64,000 nt of DNA from Corynebacterium sp. sy039 (GTDB lineage Bacteria; Actinomycetota; Actinomycetes; Mycobacteriales; Mycobacteriaceae): assembly GCF_007904105.1 (NCBI RefSeq), contig NZ_CP042325.1, forward strand, positions 62,001-126,000. The letters are read 5' to 3'. The notes under the pieces were generated by a model that saw only the letters and a program-made list of their open reading frames with translations, was not told the DNA's origin and searched no databases. Made by a program: the position numbers and the translations under genes. The first letter of the stretch is position 1. Each line of letters starts with the position of its first letter. Shown piece after piece: positions 44,608 through 53,273 of the stretch.

Positions 44608-47046
44608 ATGGCTCAATTTCTCTATCGCATAGGTCGCAGCGCCTATAAAAATAAGTGGCGTTTTCTCGCAGCATGGCTACTTATCCTCATAGGAGTGGGA
44701 GTAGCCGCTAGTACACTCAGTAAACCAACAGCACAATCCTTTGATATTCCTGGGCTAGAGTCAGTAGAAACTCAAAAAGCGCTCAAGGAAAAGTTCCCTG
44801 TCGAAGATGGAGCGGATCAACTTACTGCCCCAGTAGGAACCTTGGTCATTCAAGCCCCTGAAGGGCAAACCTTGGCTCAAGGAGAAGCTGCCCAGAACGT
44901 CGATAAGCTCGTCGGAGCGCTTAAAGAATTAGATTTTCTTGTCAATAAAGACGCTCTTGTTTCGCCAGTTCTAGCAGGTGAAGGGCTTAAAGCTCAGCTT
45001 ACTCAGGCAAAAGCAGCACAAGGAATCCCTCAAGAACAAATTGATGCCGATGTTGCGGCGTTGAGTCCCTTGAGCAAAGATGGTCGCACAGGCACGATCA
45101 GTGTGACTTTTGATGCTAAAACAGCTTCTGATGTTTCAGAAGAAGATAAAACTGCATTTGAGCAGGCGGTCAAAGACAATGCCGGAAATCTTAAGTATGG
45201 CTGGTCCGGTAATAGCTTCAGAAGTCAAAGCATTGGCGGAGCCGCTGAGCTTATTGGTATCATCGTCGCCGCTGTTGTTCTCACAATCACTTTTGGTAGC
45301 TTCATAGCAGCTGGTCTGCCACTGATTACTGCTGTGATCGGAGTGGGAACAGGCTTGGGTATTGTTTTTGCCGCTACTGCTTTTACAGACACAATCAATT
45401 CCACAACACCAACCCTGGCATCCATGATTGGTCTTGCAGTGGGAATTGACTATGCGCTATTCATTGTTTCTCGCTTCCGAAATGAACTCATTAACCACGT
45501 CCAAGGCTCTAACCTGGAACCTAAAGAGCTGGCAGAAAAACTTAAGACCTTACCTCTGAGCACTCGTGCGCATTTAGCTGGACTAGCTGTGGGTAAAGCC
45601 GGATCAGCAGTTGTTTTCGCTGGTCTTACCGTGCTGATTGCACTGGCTGCTTTAGCTATCATCAATATCCCATTCCTCACCGCTATGGCACTTGCTGCAG
45701 CAGGAACAGTGGCTATTGCTGTTTTGGTTGCTATTACTCTTCTACCTGCCATATTGGGGCTTGTGGGTACAAAGGTATTTGCTGGACGTGTGCCAGGTAT
45801 TAAAGCACCGGACCCTGAACAGGAAAAACCAACTATGGGTTCACGCTGGGTTGGTGTTATCCGCAAACACCCTGTGATATGGATGTTGAGTTCTGTTATT
45901 GTCTTGGCTTTGCTGGCAATTCCTGCCACGAATCTACGTCTTGCCATGCCAAGTGATGGATCTTCGGCTCAAGGTACACCTAATCGTACTGCCTATGAGA
46001 TGGTTGATGAGGCCTTTGGGCCTGGACGTAATGCTCCCATGATTGCTTTGGTTGATTACGCTGATGTCAAAGATCAAGACAAAGCTGAAGTATTGAATAA
46101 AGCTGTAGCGGTCTTGCAGAGCGTCGAAGGTGTAGAAAATGCCCAGCTTATGAAGACTAATGGTAAGCCGGAAGACCCTGCACAATCCCTTGGCGATGCT
46201 GCACAGGTGTTTATTACTCCGACTTATGGCGCAACTGATGAACACGCAGCCGATGTTCTAGCTGATCTGCGTTCTCAAGAGGCTCAATTCCATGAGAAAA
46301 CAGGCGCACAGTACTCCATCACAGGTACCACCCCCATCTATGAGGATATTTCCCAGCGTCTCTCTGATGTTTTGATTCCTTATATCGCTATTGTTTTGGC
46401 TCTCGCTGTTGTGTTGCTCATGGTGGTATTCCGTTCTTTCTGGGTGCCGTTGATTGCAGCACTAGGTTTTGCTCTCTCTGTTGCCGCCACTTTTGGTGTG
46501 ACTGTGGCGTTGTGGCAGGAAGGCTTTGCTGGCATCATTAGTGATCCGCAGCCGTTGATTTCTTTCCTACCCATTATGTTGATCGGTATTGTTTTCGGTC
46601 TTGCTATGGATTACCAGGTCTTTTTGGTTACTCGTATGCGTGAAGGCTGGGCACATGGTCAAGCTGCATCAGATGCAACGACGTACGGCTTTAAGCATGG
46701 CGCCCGTGTGGTTACAGCTGCGGCGTTGATTATGATGTCCGTATTTTCTGCCTTCATTTTGATGGACGAACCATTCATTAAGGTGATGGGTTTTGCTTTG
46801 GCAGCGGCTGTATTCTTCGACGCATTCATTATCCGCATGACTTTCATTCCAGCCACCATGTTCCTCCTGGGAGAACGTGCGTGGAAAATCCCAGCATGGT
46901 TTGACAAAATCTTGCCGCATGTGGACGTTGAAGGAGAAAGCTTAACGACGTCTCCAACTTCTGACACAACTGTGTCAAAAACCCTTGCAGCTGAAACATC
47001 TGGCACAGCACAACCTGCTTCTACAATGAGCGTGGAGGAAAAGTAA
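44608..47046 (+). CDS. MMPL-family RND transporter
   Basis: 812 residues from ATG 44608. Two halves each have a periplasmic loop and membrane helices. Proton-relay Asp-Tyr pairs occur in AVGIDYALFIVSRFRNE and GLAMDYQVFLVTRMREGW. It resembles corynebacterial CmpL/MmpL proteins that export mycolate lipids or drugs. Its pairing with a TetR gene, not with lipid synthesis genes, favours an inducible efflux role. Its stop overlaps the TetR start by one base. Confidence 0.87.
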   Translation: MAQFLYRIGRSAYKNKWRFLAAWLLILIGVGVAASTLSKPTAQSFDIPGLESVETQKALKEKFPVEDGADQLTAPVGTLVIQAPEGQTLAQGEAAQNVDKLVGALKELDFLVNKDALVSPVLAGEGLKAQLTQAKAAQGIPQEQIDADVAALSPLSKDGRTGTISVTFDAKTASDVSEEDKTAFEQAVKDNAGNLKYGWSGNSFRSQSIGGAAELIGIIVAAVVLTITFGSFIAAGLPLITAVIGVGTGLGIVFAATAFTDTINSTTPTLASMIGLAVGIDYALFIVSRFRNELINHVQGSNLEPKELAEKLKTLPLSTRAHLAGLAVGKAGSAVVFAGLTVLIALAALAIINIPFLTAMALAAAGTVAIAVLVAITLLPAILGLVGTKVFAGRVPGIKAPDPEQEKPTMGSRWVGVIRKHPVIWMLSSVIVLALLAIPATNLRLAMPSDGSSAQGTPNRTAYEMVDEAFGPGRNAPMIALVDYADVKDQDKAEVLNKAVAVLQSVEGVENAQLMKTNGKPEDPAQSLGDAAQVFITPTYGATDEHAADVLADLRSQEAQFHEKTGAQYSITGTTPIYEDISQRLSDVLIPYIAIVLALAVVLLMVVFRSFWVPLIAALGFALSVAATFGVTVALWQEGFAGIISDPQPLISFLPIMLIGIVFGLAMDYQVFLVTRMREGWAHGQAASDATTYGFKHGARVVTAAALIMMSVFSAFILMDEPFIKVMGFALAAAVFFDAFIIRMTFIPATMFLLGERAWKIPAWFDKILPHVDVEGESLTTSPTSDTTVSKTLAAETSGTAQPASTMSVEEK

Positions 47047-47705
47047 TGGTTACGTTGGGACGTCGTGATCAAAAAAAGATAGAAACTAAAAGAAGAATCG
47101 CTGAAGTTGCTGTGCAACTCCTCCGGGAAGTCGGAGAAGAGAAAACCACTATCTCAGCAATTGTTGACCGTGCTGACGTCTCCCAACGCACTTTCTACAA
47201 TTATTTTTCTAATAGAGAAGAAGCTATTTTCTATTTCGTCGAAAGGCTCCCCCATGCCATTGCGAAGATGATTCAGGCCTCTCCTCAAAACAAAAAAACT
47301 GTTGAACTGTTAGAGATGCTGGCTATAGAGATCATTAATGAGCCACAAGAGAGTTCAGTAAGCATCCATACGCTCGTGGTTGTATTACAGCATCTTGAAC
47401 ACTATAGCGTTGCTGACTATATCCAGTGCCGAGGAGAAGATACAGGTGAGGAACTATCAGAACATGAGAAAGTTCCAGAAAACACCCTAGATTTCTTTCT
47501 TCCCGTTATTGATGCTTTGCAGGAATACAGTGGAAATAAGCTCACGAGATTTGAGGCATTCATTTTAGGGCAGACTTTCGTGATGGTGATGAAGTCAGTG
47601 ATTGAAGCTCATGACAGCCTTCTGTTTGATGATCTTGGTTCTGTACAAGAGATGGTGCACGAGGGTTTTAAGATTCTTTCACGTGGTCTAGGAACCTTGG
47701 CGTAG
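47046..47705 (+). CDS. TetR-family regulator of the MMPL transporter
   Basis: 219 residues. N-terminal helix-turn-helix ETKRRIAEVAVQLLREVGEEKTTISAIVDRADVSQRTFYNYFSNREEAI is typical of TetR; the C-terminal ligand domain is unassigned. The translational coupling to the transporter (TAATG) and the dyad at 44560-44599 suggest autoregulation of the operon. Confidence 0.88.
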   Translation: MVTLGRRDQKKIETKRRIAEVAVQLLREVGEEKTTISAIVDRADVSQRTFYNYFSNREEAIFYFVERLPHAIAKMIQASPQNKKTVELLEMLAIEIINEPQESSVSIHTLVVVLQHLEHYSVADYIQCRGEDTGEELSEHEKVPENTLDFFLPVIDALQEYSGNKLTRFEAFILGQTFVMVMKSVIEAHDSLLFDDLGSVQEMVHEGFKILSRGLGTLA

Positions 47706-47762
47706 GGCTTCTTCCGGGCGAGTAGGTTTGGGTAGGTTTGAGGCGTTTAATCCCCTAAACCT

Positions 47763-47800
47763 GTAAAAGACCTCGGCTTTTGCCGAGGTCTTTTACATTC
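47763..47800. terminator. Bidirectional terminator
   Basis: A perfect 15-bp stem GTAAAAGACCTCGGC / GCCGAGGTCTTTTAC (47763-47777 with 47782-47796) with A and T runs on either side. It serves the TetR operon and the convergent small gene. Confidence 0.9.
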
Positions 47801-47832
47801 TCTTATTAGAGATTGAGTATGAAAAAGTTTCT

Positions 47833-48039
47833 TTAGAGTAGTCGACGGTTTTCTATAGCGGAAGCGATTAGACGAACGACATAGTATATGAGTGCTGTCA
47901 GTAGTGCTGCCACAGTACCGAGTCCGAATACGTAGTTCATTGCGATACTGCCAAACAGTACGACATTCACTGCGAATGGAACCATGAGTATGAAGGCAAT
48001 GATTGCCCATGTGTTAGTGCGTTTCTGAAGTTCTTGCAT
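47833..48039 (-). CDS. Small two-helix membrane protein
   Basis: 68 residues from ATG 48039, with AAGGAG upstream. Two hydrophobic helices (WAIIAFILMVPFAVNVVLFG, LGTVAALLTALIYYVVRLIA) and a charged C-terminus. No family recognised. It is divergent from the ABC exporter operon at 48321. Confidence 0.6.
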   Translation of the reverse strand: MQELQKRTNTWAIIAFILMVPFAVNVVLFGSIAMNYVFGLGTVAALLTALIYYVVRLIASAIENRRLL

Positions 48040-48171
48040 TGCAATACTCCTTAGGGGATGGTTGGTGAGATGGAGATTTTTAAGATACAATCCCCATTCT
48101 AAAAAAAACAGCAGATTTTGCAACACATATGGTTTTTATTTATCTATTCTTTATCTTTCTTTACCTACCTA

Positions 48172-48241
48172 TTGGCAGATATTGCAGACTGATATAAAAT
48201 CTACAGCACAAAAGTAGAAAGTATTTGGCGGTATCTACTTT
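48172..48241 (+). promoter_or_regulatory. Promoter and dyad of the ABC exporter operon
   Basis: TTGGCA (48172-48177) and TAAAAT (48195-48200) are 17 bp apart. An inverted repeat AAAGTAGA (48211-48218) / TCTACTTT (48234-48241) lies just downstream, in the expected leader. Confidence 0.45.
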
Positions 48242-48320
48242 CATGTAAATGCTCTTACAAGCTGGTGCAGTATTGTTCATCGTCCTTGTTATTTGCGATA
48301 AGGAGTAAAGGAGTAGTTGC

Positions 48321-49334
48321 ATGTTGAGGAATGGCATTATTTTTATCCTTGCCCTACTGCTTGGGATACTTGGCTCCTTCATGGCGTGGGCGATCACATG
48401 GAGCCTAGAAAACCGTAGTGAAGAAGTGTATGGTTTTACGCAGGATTCGGCTTTGCTTGTCGTCACAGAGCCAGGGAATGCTACTCATCCAGGGGCTGCT
48501 ACTCATACTGATGCTAATATAGTCCAGCGTTTAACTGAGGTTCTTGCGGAGCATGATTCAGCGCTGATCATGGATAGTGATGGTGCTGATATTGCTGGTC
48601 TTGGTGTGATTGATCCGCATGGGGTGTTGGGTTGGCTGCCTGAGGATCATAAGCTGGCGATTCCGGGTGAGCAGAAGCAGATTTACCTCTATACGGATAA
48701 TTATTGCAAAGCGGAATATGACAAGCATGGTAGTTGCGCTTTAGTGCCGTCGGGTAGCAGCATTGAGGGAGCTATTCCAAAGCCTGTGGCTAACAGTATG
48801 TATGAACAGTATCTGTATGTACCAGCTGCTCATGACCCGATACTGAAAGGGAAGTTTCTGCTAACCCATGCCGAAGAATCTCTTGTTACCCAGGTAGGCA
48901 CTATTTTGCTTAACGACGGTTACGCAGTGGCTTTGGTGCCTGCTCGATCCATAAGGGAGTCTCTGAAAGATGATTCCACGGTGTTGGCTTCGCTTTTACT
49001 TTTTGCGGCGGGCATTTTCTTTCTGGCGTTGTATTGGAAAACGCGTATGGAACTTGTGCGTAAAGAGTTGGTGGTTCGGATTAGCACTGGGGCAAAGAAA
49101 TGGCAGCTTATTCGGCAATTTACTAGGAGACAATTGTATGCAATTGTTCCGGGGTACCTGGTGGGAGCATATCTATTTCCGGTGTTGATTACTGGTATTA
49201 GTGATTCCGACGTGCCAGCAGGGATGTTTCAGGTAATTATGGGTACCTGTGCTCTCGGTATTCTATGTGCAGTAGTTGTTTATGTGGGAGTTTTTTCACT
49301 ATTTCTGCATGATAAGCGAGGTGTCATCAGATGA
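48321..49334 (+). CDS. FtsX-like permease, first subunit of an ABC exporter
   Basis: 337 residues. One N-terminal helix (IIFILALLLGILGSFMAWAI), an extracellular domain of about 200 residues with two cysteines, and three C-terminal helices with a VVRISTGAKKWQLIRQF coupling helix. This is the MacB/FtsX topology. AAGGAG precedes ATG. It overlaps the next gene by 4 bp. Confidence 0.75.
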   Translation: MLRNGIIFILALLLGILGSFMAWAITWSLENRSEEVYGFTQDSALLVVTEPGNATHPGAATHTDANIVQRLTEVLAEHDSALIMDSDGADIAGLGVIDPHGVLGWLPEDHKLAIPGEQKQIYLYTDNYCKAEYDKHGSCALVPSGSSIEGAIPKPVANSMYEQYLYVPAAHDPILKGKFLLTHAEESLVTQVGTILLNDGYAVALVPARSIRESLKDDSTVLASLLLFAAGIFFLALYWKTRMELVRKELVVRISTGAKKWQLIRQFTRRQLYAIVPGYLVGAYLFPVLITGISDSDVPAGMFQVIMGTCALGILCAVVVYVGVFSLFLHDKRGVIR

Positions 49335-50425
49335 TTCATGAGCTCATTGGTGGTATTCGGCTTGCTTTTTACCACTGGAAACAAAGTATATCTCTCGGGT
49401 TGATCTGTTCTGTTGTCGCAGTTGTTTTGTCACTTATTCTCAGTGAAGTTCTTACTCAGGTAGAGGCATTGCATAACGGCAATAATCTGCGTAAGGCTGA
49501 GGCTGTTGTATTCAGTTCGGTATATCCGAGCAATGAAGCTTTCTTTAGGAGTGATAAGGAAACACTGTCCATCCTTTCTCATGAGATAGATTCTGGTAAT
49601 GGATATGCTTCAGTAATAGGTAATGTATATGGCGATGAGGTTGATGAATTTGTAGATATTTTTCACGGGATACATACCATCATTGTCATTGGGCAAGAAC
49701 CATTCAGATTATTTCCCTCGCTAGGTCAATCCTGTCAAGCACCGTGTATTCTGCGCGGTGCCCAGGCATTACAGGCTGGTTCTGTTGTTGATTTTCATGG
49801 CATGGATATTCCAGTTAAAGGTGTATTGCCACAGAGCGTTACGTGGTTTGATCCTTATATGGGGGAGATAAATCTGGATCATCAGCAAATTCTTTTACTG
49901 CGCACGGAAGACATTGATGTTTTGACTGAGTATGAGCAAGAAGAATTGATGACTAGAGCTGTGTTTCTTTCACCACCTGAAGAAACAGTGAAGAAATACA
50001 TATCCTCTGCGCGGGAACATTCACAGCACTATCTCATTCCAGGAACAATATCGGCATCTCAAAAATCAAACGTGGATGAGCTTATGCTTAGATCCGCACT
50101 GTATGTTCTTGCTTTGATTGCTTTTAGTGGTCTTGCGTTCTGTGCGTTTTGGGCATCCTTGCGCGATATTATCACAGCGGAGATACGGTCTTTTGTTATT
50201 CGTCGTATGTGTGGAGCCCAAGGAGGGCGGATTATGGTGCGGCTTTTGACTTTTATCGCTGCCGCCGCTGTGGTGGTTCCACTGCTAGCTTGCGGGGCTT
50301 TGTGGTGTCTCGGACCGCCGATGGATAAGGGTGCCAAAGTAATGGTTGCGGCAATTGTTCTGGTTTATAGTCTTGTGGCGCTATCGGTATGGCGCATCGT
50401 GCGTAGAACGGAGTATGTCAGATGA
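49331..50425 (+). CDS. FtsX-like permease, second subunit of an ABC exporter
   Basis: 364 residues with the same topology as its neighbour: one N-terminal helix, an extracellular domain and three C-terminal helices with a SFVIRRMCGAQGGRIMVRLL coupling helix. The two permeases probably form a heterodimer. The extracellular parts differ, so each may contribute a different surface to the substrate. Confidence 0.75.
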   Translation: MIHELIGGIRLAFYHWKQSISLGLICSVVAVVLSLILSEVLTQVEALHNGNNLRKAEAVVFSSVYPSNEAFFRSDKETLSILSHEIDSGNGYASVIGNVYGDEVDEFVDIFHGIHTIIVIGQEPFRLFPSLGQSCQAPCILRGAQALQAGSVVDFHGMDIPVKGVLPQSVTWFDPYMGEINLDHQQILLLRTEDIDVLTEYEQEELMTRAVFLSPPEETVKKYISSAREHSQHYLIPGTISASQKSNVDELMLRSALYVLALIAFSGLAFCAFWASLRDIITAEIRSFVIRRMCGAQGGRIMVRLLTFIAAAAVVVPLLACGALWCLGPPMDKGAKVMVAAIVLVYSLVALSVWRIVRRTEYVR

Positions 50426-51078
50426 GTGAGCTTCTAGTTCTTGACAGAATTTCCCACACATATAAAACAAAAACTGAGTCTGTGCAGGCGATTCGTGATG
50501 TTTCGTTATCGGTTGCTAGTGGTGAGAAAGTTGCGTTGATGGGTCCTTCAGGTTCAGGTAAATCGACGTTGCTTATGATTGCTGGGCTTATGGCAGTACC
50601 CAGCAGCGGTGAGGTGGTGATTGGTGGTGCTCCGGCGCCTGTGTCTGAAAAGGACAGGGCAAAGCTGCGTAATGAGTTTTTTGGGTTTGCTCACCAAGAA
50701 TATGCGGTGGTTGAGTATTTGAGTGCCTGGGAGAATGTTGCTATTCCGTTGGAGTATGCTACGCCTAAAGTGTCTCGTCGTCAGCGACGGGAGCGTGCAG
50801 TAGCGGAGCTTGGTCGGTATGGTCTGGAGCATTGTGCTAAGCGACGGGTGTCGGAGTTATCTGGTGGGCAGCGCCAGCGTGTTGGGTTGGCACGGGCGAC
50901 GGTGACGCGACCAACGTTATTGATTGCTGATGAGCCTACTGCTGCGTTGGATGTGGGTACGCGTGATTCTATTTTGGATTTGTTTGAGACTGTGATGGCA
51001 GATGCTGGTGGGGCGCTTATTGCTACGCATGATCCTGTGGTGGCTGAGCGTTGTGACCGTGTGATACAGCTAGGGTGA
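50422..51078 (+). CDS. ABC transporter ATPase (LolD/MacB type)
   Basis: 218 residues. Walker A GPSGSGKST, signature LSGGQRQRVGLARA, Walker B TLLIADEPTAALD. It overlaps the preceding permease gene by 4 bp and completes the operon. No accessory membrane-fusion gene is present; substrates of such exporters are commonly peptides, lipoproteins or drugs. Confidence 0.88.
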   Translation: MSELLVLDRISHTYKTKTESVQAIRDVSLSVASGEKVALMGPSGSGKSTLLMIAGLMAVPSSGEVVIGGAPAPVSEKDRAKLRNEFFGFAHQEYAVVEYLSAWENVAIPLEYATPKVSRRQRRERAVAELGRYGLEHCAKRRVSELSGGQRQRVGLARATVTRPTLLIADEPTAALDVGTRDSILDLFETVMADAGGALIATHDPVVAERCDRVIQLG

Positions 51079-51103
51079 ATACAGTCGGTGTGCGGTGGGT
51101 ACG

Positions 51104-51126
51104 CCAAGTTGTCGGCTGAAACTTGC
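51104..51126. repeat. Isolated half-unit of the 51.74-kb repeat
   Basis: CCAAGTTGTCGGCTGAAACT... matches the first half-unit of the tandem array at 51740. It lies on the other side of the yefM-yoeB pair and in the same orientation. Confidence 0.55.
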
Positions 51127-51195
51127 CTAGATTACCGATAGGTTGGTGCGTTTCATTCTGTGCACGTGTGGTATTGCTGGGCAAATATATGAGTG

Positions 51196-51211
51196 GTACC
51201 ATTTTTGGTAC
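51196..51211 (+). promoter_or_regulatory. Dyad before yefM
   Basis: GTACCA-TTTT-TGGTAC (51196-51211) lies about 20 bp before the antitoxin start. YefM proteins bind TGTACA-like palindromes at their promoter, so this may be the autoregulatory operator. Confidence 0.5.
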
Positions 51212-51229
51212 AACTTAGAGGAGGTTACT

Positions 51230-51475
51230 ATGGCTATCACTGCAACTGAAGCGCGCAAGAATTTGTTTCCACTTATTCAACAAGTGAATGATGATCGAAA
51301 CCCCGTGGAGATTACTTCTCGGAATGGGGATGCTGTTCTCATTTCACGTGCCGATTATGAATCCCTAGAGGAAACGGCATATCTTCTCCGTGTTCCTGCA
51401 AATGCTCAGCATTTGCTTGAGTCTCTTGCGCAGGCTCGTGCTGGTCAGTACGAGGAACATGATCTGATCCGATGA
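51230..51475 (+). CDS. yefM: YefM-type antitoxin
   Basis: 81 residues from ATG 51230 with GAGGAGG upstream. The Phd/YefM motifs [19 protein letters not shown] and [23 protein letters not shown] are clear. It neutralises YoeB and represses the pair's promoter. The stop codon overlaps the toxin start by 4 bp (ATGA). Confidence 0.9.
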   Translation: MAITATEARKNLFPLIQQVNDDRNPVEITSRNGDAVLISRADYESLEETAYLLRVPANAQHLLESLAQARAGQYEEHDLIR

Positions 51476-51729
51476 GACTTGTTTTTACTCCTAATGGGTG
51501 GGCTGATTATACGTTCTGGCTGAAGGCTGATAGGCAAATACTGAAGCGGATTAATCGGTTGATTGACGATGTGCTTCGTGACCCTACCTCGGGTATCGGC
51601 AAGCCTGAACCGCTTCGCCATATGCTTGCGGGTGCATGGTCACGACGGATTACGGATGAACATCGGTTGGTTTATCTCGTTGATGCCGACGATGTTGTTA
51701 TACTCCAAGCGCGTTTCCACTACAACTAA
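51472..51729 (+). CDS. yoeB: YoeB-type mRNA interferase toxin
   Basis: 85 residues, full family length. [28 protein letters not shown] contains the catalytic-region Glu/Arg/His residues and the C-terminal HYN ends with the conserved active-site His-Tyr pair. The toxin cuts ribosome-bound mRNA at the A site. All expected residues are present, so it is probably active. Confidence 0.9.
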   Translation: MRLVFTPNGWADYTFWLKADRQILKRINRLIDDVLRDPTSGIGKPEPLRHMLAGAWSRRITDEHRLVYLVDADDVVILQARFHYN

Positions 51730-51739
51730 CAAAACTTGT

Positions 51740-51893
51740 CCAAATTGTCGGCTAAACTTTGTCCAAAGTGTCGGTTGAAATCTCGCCAAATTGTCGGCTA
51801 AACTTTGTCCAAAGTGTCGGTTGAAATCTCGCCAAATTGTCGGCTAAACTTTGTCCAAAGTGTCGGTTGAAATCCCGCCAAATTGTCGGATAA
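51740..51893. repeat. 46-bp tandem repeat array built from 23-bp half-units
   Basis: The unit is 46 bp (starts at 51740, 51786, 51832 and 51878) with three full copies and one partial. Each consists of two related 23-bp halves, CCAAATTGTCGGCTAAACTT and CCAAAGTGTCGGTTGAAATC, giving seven halves in all. It lies between yoeB and the DUF4143 gene. It may be a protein-binding array or subterminal repeats of a lost insertion element. Confidence 0.85.
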
Positions 51894-51910
51894 GTCTGTG
51901 AAGTGGGGAA

Positions 51911-53140
51911 ATGATGAGTCATTATGTGCCCAGAATTGCGGATGAGTGGCTAGATTCTGCACTCAATCGTAGTGGCGGTGTTCTTATCGAAGGGCCTAAA
52001 GGCTGCGGTAAAAGTGAAACTGCCCGCCAGAAAGCACACTCTTTCGTGCAGGTAGATATTGATCCCCAAGTACCTCAGCAGTTGGAATTACTACCTCACG
52101 CTCTTCTTCAAGGAGCCACTCCGCGTGTGTTTGATGAATGGCAAACATACCCAGATATATGGAATGTGGTGCGGCATGAGATTGATCGTCGTCAGCAAAA
52201 AGGTCAGTTCATCCTCACGGGTTCCACAGCTCCGTCTGAGCAGGAGTCACGTCACTCAGGGGCGGGGCGTTTTGCACGTGTCCGGATGAGCACCTTTAGT
52301 TTTTATGAGTCAGGTCATTCTACCGGGGAAATTTCGATGCGCGCATTGGTAGACGATGCGGACTATGACCCAGTAGTGACACAGCACTTGGCTTTTCCTG
52401 AGCTCATTGAACGGCTCTGTCGGGGTGGTTTCCCAGGAAACCTCGGGTTAGCTTTGGTGGATGCTATGGCTAATAATCGTGATTATCTAGAAACTGTGGC
52501 GCATGTGGATGTGCTGAATCTTGATGCAGTACGACGTGACCCCATGCGTGTGATGGCAACATTGCGTTCCTTAGCCAGAGGTGTTGGCACAGAGATGACC
52601 ACGTCCGCAATGGGCAGTGATGTGGGTGTTACACGGGAAACTGTAGGCAATTATCTCAGTGCATTGGGCAGGATCTTTATTGCTACGGAGCAGCCTGCAT
52701 GGTCTACTCACCTGCGTTCACGTGCTCGTTTACGTCAAACTCCAAAGCGTCATTTGGCTGATCCGGCTTTGGCTGTGGCTGCTTTGGACGCCAGCCCCGA
52801 TGCGTTGATGAAAGACTTGGAGTTTGCTGGGCAATTATTTGAGTCTCAGGTGGTGCATGATTTGCAGGTGTTGACTGGTGAGTATATTTCTCATGGGCGG
52901 GATAAAGACGGTTTAGAGGTGGATGCTATTTTTACGTCGCAGGGTAGGGCGTGTTTTGTTGAGGTGAAGTTAGGTTCTTCTGGGAGAGTTGTGGATACTG
53001 CGGCAGAGAATCTACGTAAGTTTGCGTCTCGTTTTGAGCATGAGAAACCACCGTTGCTACTGGTCATCACGGGTACCGGTATGAGCTATCGACGATCAGA
53101 TGGTGTCAATGTTGTTTGTTTATCGCACTTGGGCGTGTGA
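51911..53140 (+). CDS. DUF4143 AAA ATPase with PD-(D/E)xK-type C-terminus
   Basis: 409 residues. Walker A LIEGPKGCGKSETA and a Walker B-like TPRVFDEWQTYP in the AAA_14 part, a winged-helix region (TTSAMGSDVGVTRETVGNYLSAL), and DUF4143 (KRHLADPALAVAAL...LFESQVVHDLQVL). Near the end GLEVDAIF...ACFVEVKLG has the D...E-x-K nuclease-like pattern. Function unknown in the family; members are common in toxin-antitoxin-like and accessory contexts. Confidence 0.85.
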   Translation: MMSHYVPRIADEWLDSALNRSGGVLIEGPKGCGKSETARQKAHSFVQVDIDPQVPQQLELLPHALLQGATPRVFDEWQTYPDIWNVVRHEIDRRQQKGQFILTGSTAPSEQESRHSGAGRFARVRMSTFSFYESGHSTGEISMRALVDDADYDPVVTQHLAFPELIERLCRGGFPGNLGLALVDAMANNRDYLETVAHVDVLNLDAVRRDPMRVMATLRSLARGVGTEMTTSAMGSDVGVTRETVGNYLSALGRIFIATEQPAWSTHLRSRARLRQTPKRHLADPALAVAALDASPDALMKDLEFAGQLFESQVVHDLQVLTGEYISHGRDKDGLEVDAIFTSQGRACFVEVKLGSSGRVVDTAAENLRKFASRFEHEKPPLLLVITGTGMSYRRSDGVNVVCLSHLGV

Positions 53141-53164
53141 GGTGCTAACAGCTTCTATGTCACA

Positions 53165-53216
53165 GACAAACCACAACCAGCTACAGCATGCTATGACAAA
53201 CCACAGCCAGTTATAA
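53165..53216. repeat. 30-bp direct repeat
   Basis: GACAAACCACAACCAG (53165) recurs as GACAAACCACAGCCAG at 53195, a 30-bp period with about 1.7 copies, between the DUF4143 and the MFS gene. Confidence 0.5.
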
Positions 53217-53273
53217 CACGGCGCAATACAATCCGACTTACGAAGGGTGCATCATTTTTGATATACCAGAGTC

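Noticed and set aside
51740..51893. CRISPR array
   Set aside because: Units are contiguous without unique spacers and no cas genes are present.
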